DNA of 64,000 bases from Chitinophagales bacterium. Lineage in GTDB: Bacteria > Bacteroidota > Bacteroidia > Chitinophagales > UBA8649. The translations under genes were made by a program, and so were the position numbers. Where the stretch lies: the NCBI GenBank assembly GCA_020635975.1, contig JACJYT010000006.1:100464-164463 (forward strand). The letters run 5' to 3'. Below, piece after piece: positions 7,748-17,271 of the stretch. The notes under the pieces are model-generated. The model did not search any database, was not told the origin of the DNA, and worked only from the letters and a program-made list of their open reading frames with translations. Every line of letters begins with the position of its first letter. Within the stretch, counting starts at the first letter, position 1.

Positions 7748-9103
7748 ATGGCAAAAATTTTAATTATTGACGACGAAAGAAGTATTAGAAATACCCTTCG
7801 AGAAATACTAGAATATGAAAAGTATAAAGTAGATGAAGCAGAAGATGGTGCCAAAGGTTTAGCTATGATAAATGAAAACCACTATGATGTGGTTATTTTA
7901 GATATCAAGATGCCAAAAATGGACGGCATTGAAGTCTTAGAAAAAGCAATTGCCGATAACCCAGACACCCCATTTATTATGATTAGCGGTCATGGGAACT
8001 TAGAAACCGCCGTAGAATGTGTAAAAAAAGGAGCTTACGATTATTTGCAAAAGCCACCTGATTTAAACAGACTTTTAATTACAGTTAGAAACGCTCTAGA
8101 TAAATCGGAACTATTAACTGAAACGAAAGTTTTAAAGAGAAAGGTAAGCAAGAGTAGAGATATTATTGGAGAATCTCCAGCTATCAAAAAAATATTAGAA
8201 ACCATAGAACGCGTAGCTCCAACAGATGCTAGAGTTCTTGTAACTGGCGAAAATGGTACAGGAAAAGAACTAGTGGCTCGATGGATACATGAAAAATCAA
8301 ATCGTTCGAAAGGCCCTCTTGTCGAAATAAATTGTGCGGCCATTCCTTCTGAGCTAATTGAAAGTGAATTATTCGGACATGAAAAAGGTGCGTTTACCTC
8401 GGCAATTAAGCAAAGAATAGGGAAATTTGAACAAGCTAATGGTGGAACTCTCTTCCTAGACGAAATCGGCGATATGGACCTCAGCGCTCAGGCAAAGGTA
8501 TTACGAGCTCTGCAAGAAGGGAAAATTACTAGAGTTGGTGGCGACAAAGAAATAAAGGTAGATGTTCGAATTGTAGCCGCTACAAATAAAGATTTACTCA
8601 GTGAAATTGACGCTAAGAAATTTAGAATGGACCTCTATCATCGCCTAAGTGTAATTCTCTTGCATGTTCCTTCTTTAAACGACAGAAAGGAAGATATTCC
8701 TCTCCTATCCGATAAATTTGTAAAGGAAATTTGCGAAGATTATAGCATGCCAATTAAAAAAATCACGCCTTCTGCTTTCGAAGCCTTAATGCATTTTGAT
8801 TACTCGGGAAACATCAGAGAACTTCGCAATATTGTAGAACGTTTAGTTATTCTAAGTGGCGAAAAAATCACCGAAGAAGATGTACATAATTATGTATCCA
8901 ATTCTATTAGTGCTAAATCGCCAACCATGCTCTTTGATGAGTTTGAAAAATTTCAAGATTTCAAAGAATATATAGAACGAATGTTCATAGAGGATAAATT
9001 GAAGAAAAATGCTTGGAATGTCTCAAAAACAGCAGACATACTAGATATTCAAAGAAGTCACTTGTATAACAAAATAGAAAAGTACGACTTAAAACGAATC
9101 TAA
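7748..9103 (+). CDS. sigma-54-dependent response regulator, NtrC family
   Basis: A 451-residue protein with three modules. The N-terminal receiver has an acid pocket (IIDDE) and phospho-acceptor Asp52 (VVILDIKMPKMDG). A central AAA+ ATPase has Walker A GENGTGKE, the sigma-54 contact loop ESELFGHEKGAFTSA, Walker B GGTLFLDEIGDM and an arginine-rich sensor II region. The C-terminal Fis-type helix-turn-helix is NVSKTADILDIQRSHLYNKI. It should activate RNA polymerase containing sigma-54. The contact loop reads GAFTSA instead of GAFTGA. No partner histidine kinase is nearby. It converges on rnz with 5 nt between stops. Confidence 0.95.
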   Translation: MAKILIIDDERSIRNTLREILEYEKYKVDEAEDGAKGLAMINENHYDVVILDIKMPKMDGIEVLEKAIADNPDTPFIMISGHGNLETAVECVKKGAYDYLQKPPDLNRLLITVRNALDKSELLTETKVLKRKVSKSRDIIGESPAIKKILETIERVAPTDARVLVTGENGTGKELVARWIHEKSNRSKGPLVEINCAAIPSELIESELFGHEKGAFTSAIKQRIGKFEQANGGTLFLDEIGDMDLSAQAKVLRALQEGKITRVGGDKEIKVDVRIVAATNKDLLSEIDAKKFRMDLYHRLSVILLHVPSLNDRKEDIPLLSDKFVKEICEDYSMPIKKITPSAFEALMHFDYSGNIRELRNIVERLVILSGEKITEEDVHNYVSNSISAKSPTMLFDEFEKFQDFKEYIERMFIEDKLKKNAWNVSKTADILDIQRSHLYNKIEKYDLKRI

Positions 9104-9108
9104 GTCCT

Positions 9109-10041
9109 TTACTGCCCAACTAGGTAGGGAATGGCATAGGCATTCCCTTCTAGAGCTAAAGATGTATCCGAAAAAATTTCTTGAGCTTCTATCAAGTAGC
9201 TACTCAAATCTTTATATTTAGCCGAAAAGTGACCTATCAACAGATGGCCTACTTCTGCTTGCTTGGCAATGCTTGCAGCCTGCCAGGTAGTACTATGATA
9301 GCGCAAAGCAGCCTTTTCCTCATCTTCCTTTAAAAAGGTAGCTTCGTGATACAATAGATCCACCCCAGCAATATAAGCTAGCAAATCTTCATCGTAGATC
9401 GTATCACTGCAATAAGCATAAGAAAAGGAAGCCTTTGCCTCTTTGCTCAAGACTTGATTAAGTATGGTTTCGCCTTTCGAATTAATAAAATCGCTGCCTT
9501 GTTTAATCTTAAATATTTCAGAATTTGGCACAGCAAACTTCTCTAAAGCTTCAGGAATGATAGTCCTTAGCTTTGGCTTCTCCTTAAACAAAAAACCATT
9601 ACAAGGCAATTTGTGCTTTAAAGGCAAGCTGCTAACTATTAAATCTGCACTTTCAAAAATTACCTGAAATTTACCAAATTCTAAAGCATGAAAATTAATC
9701 TGGAAGCTCCAATCCCCTTCGTCATAATGCGTTTGCAAACGAATTATTGGATCCAATTCCGGCGGACCATAAATCTGAAGTTCACGTGTTCTTCCATTCA
9801 AACGCATCGAGTTCAATAAACCAACTAAACCAAAATAGTGGTCACCATGCATGTGCGAGATAAGTATATAATCTAAATTAGCTCGCTTAATATGGTAACG
9901 ATTCATTTGAAACTGGGTGCCCTCACCACAGTCTATTAAAATAGAACAAGACTTATGTTTCAATATTTGTGCACTCGGATTTCTCCCATGAGCAGGAACT
10001 GCAGAATTGCTTCCTAATATGAAAAGCTCAAAGGCCGACAT
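9109..10041 (-). CDS. rnz: ribonuclease Z
   Basis: A 310-residue metallo-beta-lactamase-fold tRNA 3'-endonuclease. The zinc motif HMHGDH is at residues 63-68, and further metal ligands are visible in CSDTIYD, HEATF and LLIGHFSAKY. The N-terminus ILGSNSAVPAHGRNPSAQ is typical of RNase Z. I choose the ATG at 10041 over the adjacent TTG (10044), which the family does not need. The gene starts four bases after the STAS gene stop, so the two are probably one operon. Role: maturation of tRNA 3' ends. Confidence 0.95.
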   Translation of the reverse strand: MSAFELFILGSNSAVPAHGRNPSAQILKHKSCSILIDCGEGTQFQMNRYHIKRANLDYILISHMHGDHYFGLVGLLNSMRLNGRTRELQIYGPPELDPIIRLQTHYDEGDWSFQINFHALEFGKFQVIFESADLIVSSLPLKHKLPCNGFLFKEKPKLRTIIPEALEKFAVPNSEIFKIKQGSDFINSKGETILNQVLSKEAKASFSYAYCSDTIYDEDLLAYIAGVDLLYHEATFLKEDEEKAALRYHSTTWQAASIAKQAEVGHLLIGHFSAKYKDLSSYLIEAQEIFSDTSLALEGNAYAIPYLVGQ

Positions 10042-10045
10042 CAAT

Positions 10046-10414
10046 TTAATCTCTTAAATCGCGTTCCAATTCATTCAGCAAGACTAAATCCACCGCCTCG
10101 CTACGTGTGCTGGTTACATTCAAAATACTAGTAAGTTGCGATAATTCTAATAATTGCAAAACCGATTTACTCGGATTACAAATCACAAATTTACCCCCTT
10201 TCTCATTGCAAATTCTATCGCCTACTAAAAAACAACTTAAGCCCGAGGAATCCACATAATTGGTAGAACTTAGGTCGCAAATAATATTTCGGTAGCCTTC
10301 ATTGCTCAATAAAACAAACTCAGTTTTTAGAGCAGGAGCAAAGCTAGCCGTCAAGTTTTGTTCTTCTGGTTCAATAGATACATATCTTTCTTCTTTACTT
10401 ACTGCAAATTTCAT
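10046..10414 (-). CDS. STAS-domain protein (anti-sigma factor antagonist-like)
   Basis: A 122-residue single-domain STAS protein. The signature segment NYVDSSGLSCFLVGD puts the phosphorylatable serine at about Ser57. Anti-sigma antagonists such as SpoIIAA/RsbV switch partners when this serine is phosphorylated. No anti-sigma kinase or sigma factor lies nearby, so the partner is unknown. It is first in a two-gene unit with rnz and has a well-formed promoter upstream. Confidence 0.88.
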   Translation of the reverse strand: MKFAVSKEERYVSIEPEEQNLTASFAPALKTEFVLLSNEGYRNIICDLSSTNYVDSSGLSCFLVGDRICNEKGGKFVICNPSKSVLQLLELSQLTSILNVTSTRSEAVDLVLLNELERDLRD

Positions 10415-10454
10415 TTCTACTGAATTTAGTTTTACTAGATAAATCTTACTTGTC

Positions 10455-10488
10455 CAAAACTAAGGAATATTGTACATATTTTCACAAA
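10455..10488 (-). promoter_or_regulatory. Bacteroidota promoter of the STAS-rnz unit, containing shared element copy 2
   Basis: On the minus strand TTTG (10485-10488) and TAGTTTTG (10455-10462) are separated by 22 nt. The spacer is largely occupied by ACTAAGGAATATTGTACATA (plus strand, 10459-10478), which is 19/20 identical to the element at 7700-7719. Confidence 0.6.
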
Positions 10489-10594
10489 GCAATGTGAACT
10501 AAATTCTCGGAAAAATGATTTTTATAGCAAATATTAAACTTACCTTAGACGTTTATAACGCAAATGGCTTAATTTTTGAAGCATAATTGAATAT

Positions 10595-13141
10595 ATGGAA
10601 TCTAAATTTTCACCAGAAGTAAAAGAAGTCATCTCTAACAGTAGAGAGGAGGCTTTGCGACTAAATCACGATACTATTGGCGTGGAGCACCTAATATTGG
10701 GTTTGTTGCGCGACAATGACAATGTGGCAGTTAAAGTATTAAAATCTTTGGAGATAAATCCAGTATTGCTTCGTAGAGCTATAGAAAACTCTATGAAAGG
10801 TCGCGCTTCTAAAAAGATCCACGATCCTCGTAGCCTACCGCTAACAAAGCAAGCAGAAAAGATTTTAAAAATAATGGTTCTTGAAGCCAAAGTTCTGAAA
10901 GCAGATGCTATTGGAACCGACCACCTTTTGCTTTCTGTTCTTAAAAATGAGGACAATGTGGTTACGCAAATCTTGGCAAAGTATGATGTAGATTATGAAA
11001 TTTTCAAATCAGAAATCAGCTTTATTAATGAAGATATTAAATCGGAATTGCCAGAAGATGGTAGCGAGGATAGCTTTGATGAAGATGGCGACAAATCGCC
11101 TTTTGGGGGAAGTGGTTCGCAATCTAAAGCAACTGGAGCCAAAGCAAAATCTAAAACTCCTGTTTTAGATAATTTCGGAAGAGATGTTACTGAACTTGCA
11201 GAGCAAGATAGATTAGACCCTATCGTTGGAAGAGAGACAGAAATAGAACGTGTTTCTCAAATCTTAAGCAGAAGAAAAAAGAACAATCCGATTTTAATTG
11301 GAGAACCAGGGGTGGGTAAAACAGCCATTGTAGAAGGTCTAGCCATCAGAATTATTGAAAAGCGCGTTTCGCGAGTTCTTTTTAACAAGCGCGTAATCAT
11401 GTTAGATTTAGCTGCCTTAGTAGCCGGAACTAAATATAGAGGGCAATTCGAAGAAAGAATGAAAGCCATTATGAATGAGCTAGAAAAAAATCGTGATGTG
11501 ATTTTATTTATAGACGAAATTCATACCATTGTTGGTGCAGGAGGTGCTACCGGATCTTTGGATGCATCGAACATTTTCAAACCTGCTTTAGCTCGTGGAG
11601 AATTACAAGTTATTGGTGCTTCTACTCTAGATGAATACCGCCAACACATAGAAAAAGATGGAGCTTTAGATAGACGTTTCCAAAAGGTAATTATTGATCC
11701 GCCTTCTATGGAAGACACCTTAATCATCCTCAACAATATCAAAGCCAAATACGAAGAATACCATAATGTGAATTATAGTCAAGATGCTATAGACGCTTGT
11801 GTTAAAATGAGTAATCGTTACATAACCGATAGATTTTTGCCCGATAAGGCCATCGATGTTTTGGATGAAGTTGGTGCGAGAGTTCACCTTAAAAACATTC
11901 AAGTTCCTAAAGATGTCTTAGATTTAGAAGCGCAAATCGACAAGATTAAAGAAGAAAAAACTCAGGTTGTAAAAAGTCAACGCTACGAAGAGGCCGCAAG
12001 ACTTCGCGATACCGAAAAGAAACTTCTAGAGCAGTTAGACGCCGCTAAAAACCATTGGGAAGAGGATATAAAAACAAAACGTTATCCCGTGAGCGAAGAC
12101 GACATTGCAGAAGTAATTGGCATGATGACGGGTATTCCTGTAAGTAAAATTGCACAAAGCGAGAATAAGAAATTAGTGGTTCTCGGCGAAGAATTAAAAA
12201 AACAAGTTATTGGGCAAGACGATGCCGTTGCTAAAATTACCAAGGCGATTCAGCGAAATAGAGTAGGTTTAAAAGATCCCAACAAGCCCATCGGTTCTTT
12301 CATTTTTATGGGTCCTACCGGAGTTGGTAAAACAGAATTGGCAAGAGCTATTGCTAAACAAATGTTCGATAACGATGCTTCTTTAATCAGAATTGATATG
12401 AGTGAGTACATGGAGAAATTTTCAGTTTCTCGTTTAATCGGTGCTCCTCCGGGCTATGTTGGTTACGAAGAAGGCGGACAGTTAACAGAAAAAGTTAGAA
12501 GAAAGCCGTACGCTGTGGTCTTATTAGATGAAATTGAAAAAGCACATCCAGATATCTTTAACTTGTTACTACAAGTACTCGATGAAGGAATGCTTACCGA
12601 TGGTTTAGGTAGAAAGATTGATTTTAAAAATACCTTAATCATCATGACTTCTAATATTGGAGCAAGAGATTTAAAAGAATTTGGAACAGGTGTTGGATTT
12701 GCTACTAAAGCAAAAGAAAGTGCTAGTGCAGATACAAGTTCAGGTGTAATATCTAAAGCACTTAAAAGAACTTTTGCCCCAGAATTCTTAAACAGAATAG
12801 ACGATGTTATTATGTTTAATTCTTTAAGCAAAGAAGATATTCATAAGATTATTGATATTGTTCTTAATGGTGTTTACAAGCGTTTAGAAGGCTTAGGTTA
12901 CCAAATTGAATTAACCGAAAGTGCGAAAGACTTCATAGCTGAAAAAGGTTATGATCCGAACTTTGGAGCTCGTCCTTTACATAGAGCTATTCAAAAGTAT
13001 TTAGAAGATCCTTTAGCGGAAGAAATTTTGAACAATAAGCCGAAAGAGGGAGATATTCTTGTGGCAGATTACAATAAGGAAGAAGCTAAAATAGAAATTA
13101 CTGCGAAAAAAGCTAAAGCCAAAAAAGCAGAAAAAAAGTAA
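10595..13141 (+). CDS. clpC: ATP-dependent Clp protease ATP-binding subunit ClpC
   Basis: An 848-residue HSP100 unfoldase. Domain order is: two N-terminal Clp repeats (about residues 1-145); an acidic linker (about 150-185); AAA+ module 1 with Walker A GEPGVGKT at 236-243; a UVR-type coiled coil (RYEEAARLRDTEKKLLEQL, about 460-480); AAA+ module 2 with Walker A GPTGVGKT at 573-580; and a ClpB D2-small C-terminal domain (GARPLHRAIQKYLEDPLAEEIL). The UVR segment marks it as ClpC rather than ClpA or ClpB. It unfolds substrates for ClpP. The C-terminus is lysine-rich. The gene is monocistronic, with a strong terminator directly after the stop. Confidence 0.96.
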   Translation: MESKFSPEVKEVISNSREEALRLNHDTIGVEHLILGLLRDNDNVAVKVLKSLEINPVLLRRAIENSMKGRASKKIHDPRSLPLTKQAEKILKIMVLEAKVLKADAIGTDHLLLSVLKNEDNVVTQILAKYDVDYEIFKSEISFINEDIKSELPEDGSEDSFDEDGDKSPFGGSGSQSKATGAKAKSKTPVLDNFGRDVTELAEQDRLDPIVGRETEIERVSQILSRRKKNNPILIGEPGVGKTAIVEGLAIRIIEKRVSRVLFNKRVIMLDLAALVAGTKYRGQFEERMKAIMNELEKNRDVILFIDEIHTIVGAGGATGSLDASNIFKPALARGELQVIGASTLDEYRQHIEKDGALDRRFQKVIIDPPSMEDTLIILNNIKAKYEEYHNVNYSQDAIDACVKMSNRYITDRFLPDKAIDVLDEVGARVHLKNIQVPKDVLDLEAQIDKIKEEKTQVVKSQRYEEAARLRDTEKKLLEQLDAAKNHWEEDIKTKRYPVSEDDIAEVIGMMTGIPVSKIAQSENKKLVVLGEELKKQVIGQDDAVAKITKAIQRNRVGLKDPNKPIGSFIFMGPTGVGKTELARAIAKQMFDNDASLIRIDMSEYMEKFSVSRLIGAPPGYVGYEEGGQLTEKVRRKPYAVVLLDEIEKAHPDIFNLLLQVLDEGMLTDGLGRKIDFKNTLIIMTSNIGARDLKEFGTGVGFATKAKESASADTSSGVISKALKRTFAPEFLNRIDDVIMFNSLSKEDIHKIIDIVLNGVYKRLEGLGYQIELTESAKDFIAEKGYDPNFGARPLHRAIQKYLEDPLAEEILNNKPKEGDILVADYNKEEAKIEITAKKAKAKKAEKK

Positions 13142-13163
13142 ATTCTGAATTAACTCTAAAAAA

Positions 13164-13192
13164 GCGTCTTGATTTCAAGGCGCTTTTTTTTT
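13164..13192 (+). terminator. rho-independent terminator of clpC
   Basis: GCGTCTTGA (13164-13172) pairs with TCAAGGCGC (13175-13183), followed by nine T (13184-13192). It lies 22 nt after the clpC stop. Confidence 0.9.
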
Positions 13193-13354
13193 GAGTAGCA
13201 CCTTTGCTAGATATTTTGCTCCAAGTCTAGTAAAGCATTCTCTCTCCCACTTCGTCCATTTAAGTCGCCAAAGTCTTCAATTACTCAATTTTTAACTTCT
13301 CCCCTTTTTTGCATTCTAAGTTTACCCCAGTTTTTGCACCCAAACTGAAAAATT

Positions 13355-14326
13355 ATGAAGGCACAAAATTCAATTCTCCTAATTCTATTCTTCTTTTTCC
13401 TTTCTTGTTCAAAGGATCCTCTCATTGAAGAAAGTAAATCGCGCGACTTCTATCTTAGAACAAATTCTCAAAAGGATGCTAAGCAAGAGGCACTAATCCA
13501 TATAGAAATTATCGATGATCGCTTAGTTTTTCAAAACAGTGATGATTTTGCGCAAGCTATGTGGTATCTCGAGACTCACAATCTTGAGGAATGGAGAAAA
13601 AGCATCTCCATCAAAACTTATCCCCCAAAAGAAGAGCAAGGTTTATACGCTATAGAAACTTTCGATCCTCAACTTAGCTCGCTTTTGAATACTAAGGGCA
13701 TTGTTCAGATTAATCCCTACCTGTTTAAGTTTCTTCCCGAAGAAGAGAAAATTCTGGTAATAGACACACAATTTCTCCACCACTACCTCGATTTCGAAAT
13801 GGCCAATTCATCCACGGCATACATTCAGGAGTTTTATTTTGATGAAGATGTATGGAACTTGCTAGAAGAACAAAATGGTGATTTAGCGTCAACTAAAGCA
13901 CTTTGCAAAGAAGCACGTGCCAAGAATAAAACGGTAAGTCAAGAAGCCCTGAGTAATAATATTAGCCCCTATGTTTGGCATAAAGCAAGAATCTATCTTT
14001 TATACAATCGCTTCGGCATTTGGGAGAAAGTAAAATGTGTATTTACTAACCAACGTCACGATATTTTCACGAATTCAACTTTCATTCCAGCTCAAGTCTC
14101 TTCTTGGGAGCTAAGTTATCACTTCGACGAAAGATGTGGCGAGGTCATCGACGGAAGTTTAAGCATAGCCAGTGGAGAATATAGCGAAGAAATTATTATC
14201 CTTCGTAGCGACAAGAAGGCCTTAGAAGAAAATCAAAGTACAATAAGTTGTAATCTAAGCTTTGAATACATTCCTAACAATTCAGAAAGCACGCAAAGCT
14301 TAAGTCTTCTACTCGATAATTTTTAA
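13355..14326 (+). CDS. exported lipoprotein, unknown
   Basis: A 323-residue protein with a clear lipoprotein signal (ILFFFFLSC before SKDP). No family is recognised. The mature part is acidic and has a charged N-terminal half with DDFAQAMWYLETHNLEEW and a later VWHKARIYLLYNRFGIWEKVKC segment. It precedes a T9SS-exported protein. The spacing (193 nt) does not prove an operon. It is probably attached to the periplasmic or outer-membrane surface. Confidence 0.75.
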   Translation: MKAQNSILLILFFFFLSCSKDPLIEESKSRDFYLRTNSQKDAKQEALIHIEIIDDRLVFQNSDDFAQAMWYLETHNLEEWRKSISIKTYPPKEEQGLYAIETFDPQLSSLLNTKGIVQINPYLFKFLPEEEKILVIDTQFLHHYLDFEMANSSTAYIQEFYFDEDVWNLLEEQNGDLASTKALCKEARAKNKTVSQEALSNNISPYVWHKARIYLLYNRFGIWEKVKCVFTNQRHDIFTNSTFIPAQVSSWELSYHFDERCGEVIDGSLSIASGEYSEEIIILRSDKKALEENQSTISCNLSFEYIPNNSESTQSLSLLLDNF

Positions 14327-14519
14327 TCCTTTCATCCAAACAAATTCCCATTGGTTTGTATGGGCTAACCACCCGACAAATTGAAGAAAAACAATACAAA
14401 ACCGAGTAAGTCGAAAAGCGATAGTGAGTAGACCAATTTCATTAATAAAGGGGTGTTAGAAAAAAACTAGAATACCATACTCTAAAAAACAATCTTCATC
14501 CTTTCTAAAATCAACTACC

Positions 14520-16622
14520 ATGAAAAATATACTTTTCCTATGCAGCAGTTTAATCATTGCATTCACGGCTCAGGCCAATGAATTGCTCTTCTTTTATCCT
14601 ATCAATTACACAGAAAGCTCTGAGCTTTTTATTAAACTTGCCTACCCAATTGAGGATGCTTTCATTCTTTACGAGAACGAAAAGATTTACTTCGAAGAAA
14701 AAGGCATCCTACTTAAAAATATACCAGAAAAAATAAGTTTCGAACTCGGCCAAACTAGCAACATGCAAGATTATAAATTGGTAGAAGAAACTTTGGTTTG
14801 GCAAAACGATTTAAGCGAAAATATTCTAATGGACAAAGCACTTTATAAGGCTATTAGCTCTTGGTCGATAAAAGAAAACCAAGATGTTCCTTTGAGTAGC
14901 TATTTGAAAAGCTTAGTAGCCAACAAGCAAATTCATGAAGCAGAAATTTTATCCTTTGCTCAACAATTTTATAAAAATAAAGTTGCTTATGATGCACAAT
15001 ATAGTTTTGAAGACAAGCTAGATCTCATCTTTAAAAAAGATATAGAAACTGGAGAACTTTCTCCTTGTGGTTGTGGCTTTATTCTGAATCATTTTGCAAG
15101 CGTTGCTCCCTTGAATTATAGCGCATCAACTTTGCTAAATGGCTACAACTATCTAAATACTAGTGGTACGCTTTCAACCATGCTTGCTGTTAACGAAAAC
15201 TTTCAAAGCACTAGTCCTAAGTGGCATACTTGGTATACTAAAGAAAAAGGTCCTGCACACGACATGTTTCTACGCAGCTACGACGAATGGGGCCAATTTA
15301 AATACCAATGGTCTACCTTAGGATACGACAATAATAATCCTCCCTATAATCCAAGTCCAAATTACGCTTATAATTCCTTCCAATTTATGTGCGTAGGTTA
15401 CGACACAGAACTACCTAAAGATTGCGATTGCACGAAGACTTTTTGTTCTGTTTACGAATACAATAACTTCTTGAAAGTACTAGCCCATCGTTTAAAACCA
15501 ACTGCAAAAGTAAGCGCGGCAGCAGAAGAATTGGCAGTACTTACCCTAACTAATAAGTCGGGAGTACATTTAATAGATGCTAACAGAGATATGCTCTTAA
15601 CCCAGTGCAAAGGAAGCTTCAATTTCGACTTTTTGCAAAACTTTTTAGATCTAGGAAAGGAAATTGTTCAAGTTGTAATCGAAGTAAATGACACTACCAA
15701 TGGAAGCGCCATAAACGATATTCCTGCTGCTATAGATAATATAGGTTCTGCCTTAATCGATCTAGTGCGTACCCCTCCGATTTTGGTAACTGGCGATTGC
15801 GAAGATAAAATGTTAGAGGCTAGCTTATTGCGTAACTTTAAGTGTTTTGAGTTAAAGGCAAACGACCCAACAACCATTACCTTACAAAGCTACACCTTCC
15901 TTGGCGTTTCGGGCGAGAGAAAATGGGATAACTACGCCATTGCAAGAAGCGATTTCCGCTTACAATCTTTTGTACTGCAAGGAAGCAATGAAAACTACGA
16001 CCATTGTTGTTCTGATAAATTTGGAGTTCACCTCTATGCTAACATGGGTGGACCAATTTCAGAACATGATCATAATACCAATACTCAAGGTGCTTATAAC
16101 TTAATGGGACCTTGGGATAACTACACTCCCGTTGGTTACTTGCCTACAATTCCAATAAACGCTAATCGAGGATATTACAGTTTAGATCTAGAAGGTAAAG
16201 AATGTGCTCCTATTCATCCAGCTAAGAAACTAGAAGCGGAGAATTGGTTCAGTAGTCTTGCTAATTTTACTAGCCCTTCCAAAGAGAGCATATTGAGGAA
16301 CTTTGAAGAAGAGGAAAACTTAAAACTGGAAGATATCCATTTTGCAAACTCCATTATTGAATTGCAATTGTTTCCAAATCCAAGCTCTGGGAATATAAAT
16401 CTCTCCATTTCAGGATTACAGCCGGGGAGAAATCTGAAAATAAAAATTTATAATGCTTTGGGCTCTGAGGTGGCTAGCATCTTTGAAGGTCAAAATGTAG
16501 ATACGGAAATGAAACTAAATTGGACAAATACTAATTCAAAGCTGCCAAATGGCATGTATTTTGTTTCAATCACAGAAAATAATGTGATAATATCTACAAA
16601 ATCATTTATTTTTAAAAACTAA
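14520..16622 (+). CDS. T9SS-exported protein, unknown function
   Basis: A 700-residue protein with a signal peptide (about residues 1-19, ending TAQA) and a C-terminal type A sorting domain (about 615-700). The sorting domain contains LQLFPNPSSGNINLSI, KIKIYNALGSEVASIF and PNGMYFVSITENN. The middle part has several Cys pairs (SPCGCGF, CDCTKTFC, DHCCSD) that could form disulfides. No catalytic domain is recognised. It is expected to cross the outer membrane through the Por/T9SS machinery and be surface-attached or released. Confidence 0.85.
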   Translation: MKNILFLCSSLIIAFTAQANELLFFYPINYTESSELFIKLAYPIEDAFILYENEKIYFEEKGILLKNIPEKISFELGQTSNMQDYKLVEETLVWQNDLSENILMDKALYKAISSWSIKENQDVPLSSYLKSLVANKQIHEAEILSFAQQFYKNKVAYDAQYSFEDKLDLIFKKDIETGELSPCGCGFILNHFASVAPLNYSASTLLNGYNYLNTSGTLSTMLAVNENFQSTSPKWHTWYTKEKGPAHDMFLRSYDEWGQFKYQWSTLGYDNNNPPYNPSPNYAYNSFQFMCVGYDTELPKDCDCTKTFCSVYEYNNFLKVLAHRLKPTAKVSAAAEELAVLTLTNKSGVHLIDANRDMLLTQCKGSFNFDFLQNFLDLGKEIVQVVIEVNDTTNGSAINDIPAAIDNIGSALIDLVRTPPILVTGDCEDKMLEASLLRNFKCFELKANDPTTITLQSYTFLGVSGERKWDNYAIARSDFRLQSFVLQGSNENYDHCCSDKFGVHLYANMGGPISEHDHNTNTQGAYNLMGPWDNYTPVGYLPTIPINANRGYYSLDLEGKECAPIHPAKKLEAENWFSSLANFTSPSKESILRNFEEEENLKLEDIHFANSIIELQLFPNPSSGNINLSISGLQPGRNLKIKIYNALGSEVASIFEGQNVDTEMKLNWTNTNSKLPNGMYFVSITENNVIISTKSFIFKN

Positions 16623-16668
16623 TTTTTAACTATATGATCAGCAACTGTTCATTATAAATTTATACAAC

Positions 16669-17217
16669 ATGAAAAAAGTAATCCTTCTCGCCTCTGTCCT
16701 ACTACTATTAGCTTCTTGTAAAGATGATAACACAGATATATTTTGTGAAGGTCCAGACTGTCCTCTTCTTGATGGCAGCACCTGTAAGGGACCTCTAATC
16801 AACGTTAATAATAATTGTGTTTGTCCAGAGGGTACTACCTATTTAAACGATTCCACCTGCATGTTCCAAAATCAATTTCCTGAAACTAATGAAGTCTTTT
16901 TCTTTGAAATAACTTGCGAATGTCTCGCTGGAGATCTCATGCTGAGTATTACGAAGGAAAACCCAGTTGGCGGATTTTATTCTTTAGATCCCCAGTTTCA
17001 TCCACAAGGACAAGGAAGAGTTGGCTATTCACTACTCACCTTACCTGGTTCAACAGTTAGCGATTTTAGTTTTGCATTGCAGCCAGCATATTGCGAGGGG
17101 AAACTGCTGTACTTACATGGAAATTTACAGAATGATACGATCAACTATGAATTGTTTTTCTTAAATGGCTTTGATATGGATACCTGCGGACCTTTCCAAA
17201 GTGTGGCTTTTCCATAA
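16669..17217 (+). CDS. Cys-rich exported lipoprotein, unknown
   Basis: A 182-residue lipoprotein (LLLASC before KDDN). Its first 70 mature residues are Cys-rich with an EGF-like look (CEGPDCPLLDGSTCKG, CVCPEGTTYLNDSTC). A beta-rich C-terminal half follows, with further Cys. It sits 46 nt after the T9SS protein and may share its transcript. A convergent terminator follows at 17240-17269. Confidence 0.75.
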   Translation: MKKVILLASVLLLLASCKDDNTDIFCEGPDCPLLDGSTCKGPLINVNNNCVCPEGTTYLNDSTCMFQNQFPETNEVFFFEITCECLAGDLMLSITKENPVGGFYSLDPQFHPQGQGRVGYSLLTLPGSTVSDFSFALQPAYCEGKLLYLHGNLQNDTINYELFFLNGFDMDTCGPFQSVAFP

Positions 17218-17239
17218 ATTAAAATGCGTGGAACAGTTA

Positions 17240-17269
17240 AAAAAACGGAAGCTAAGGCTTCCGTTTTTT
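17240..17269. terminator. bidirectional rho-independent terminator
   Basis: CGGAAGC (17246-17252) and GCTTCCG (17257-17263) form a stem flanked by A6 and T6. It serves the convergent genes ending at 17217 and 17272. Confidence 0.88.
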
Positions 17270-17271
17270 AT

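Noticed and set aside
14327..14519. search for a tRNA or regulator RNA in the gap
   Set aside because: No cloverleaf, TTCGA loop or conserved structure was visible. I see nothing supportable there.
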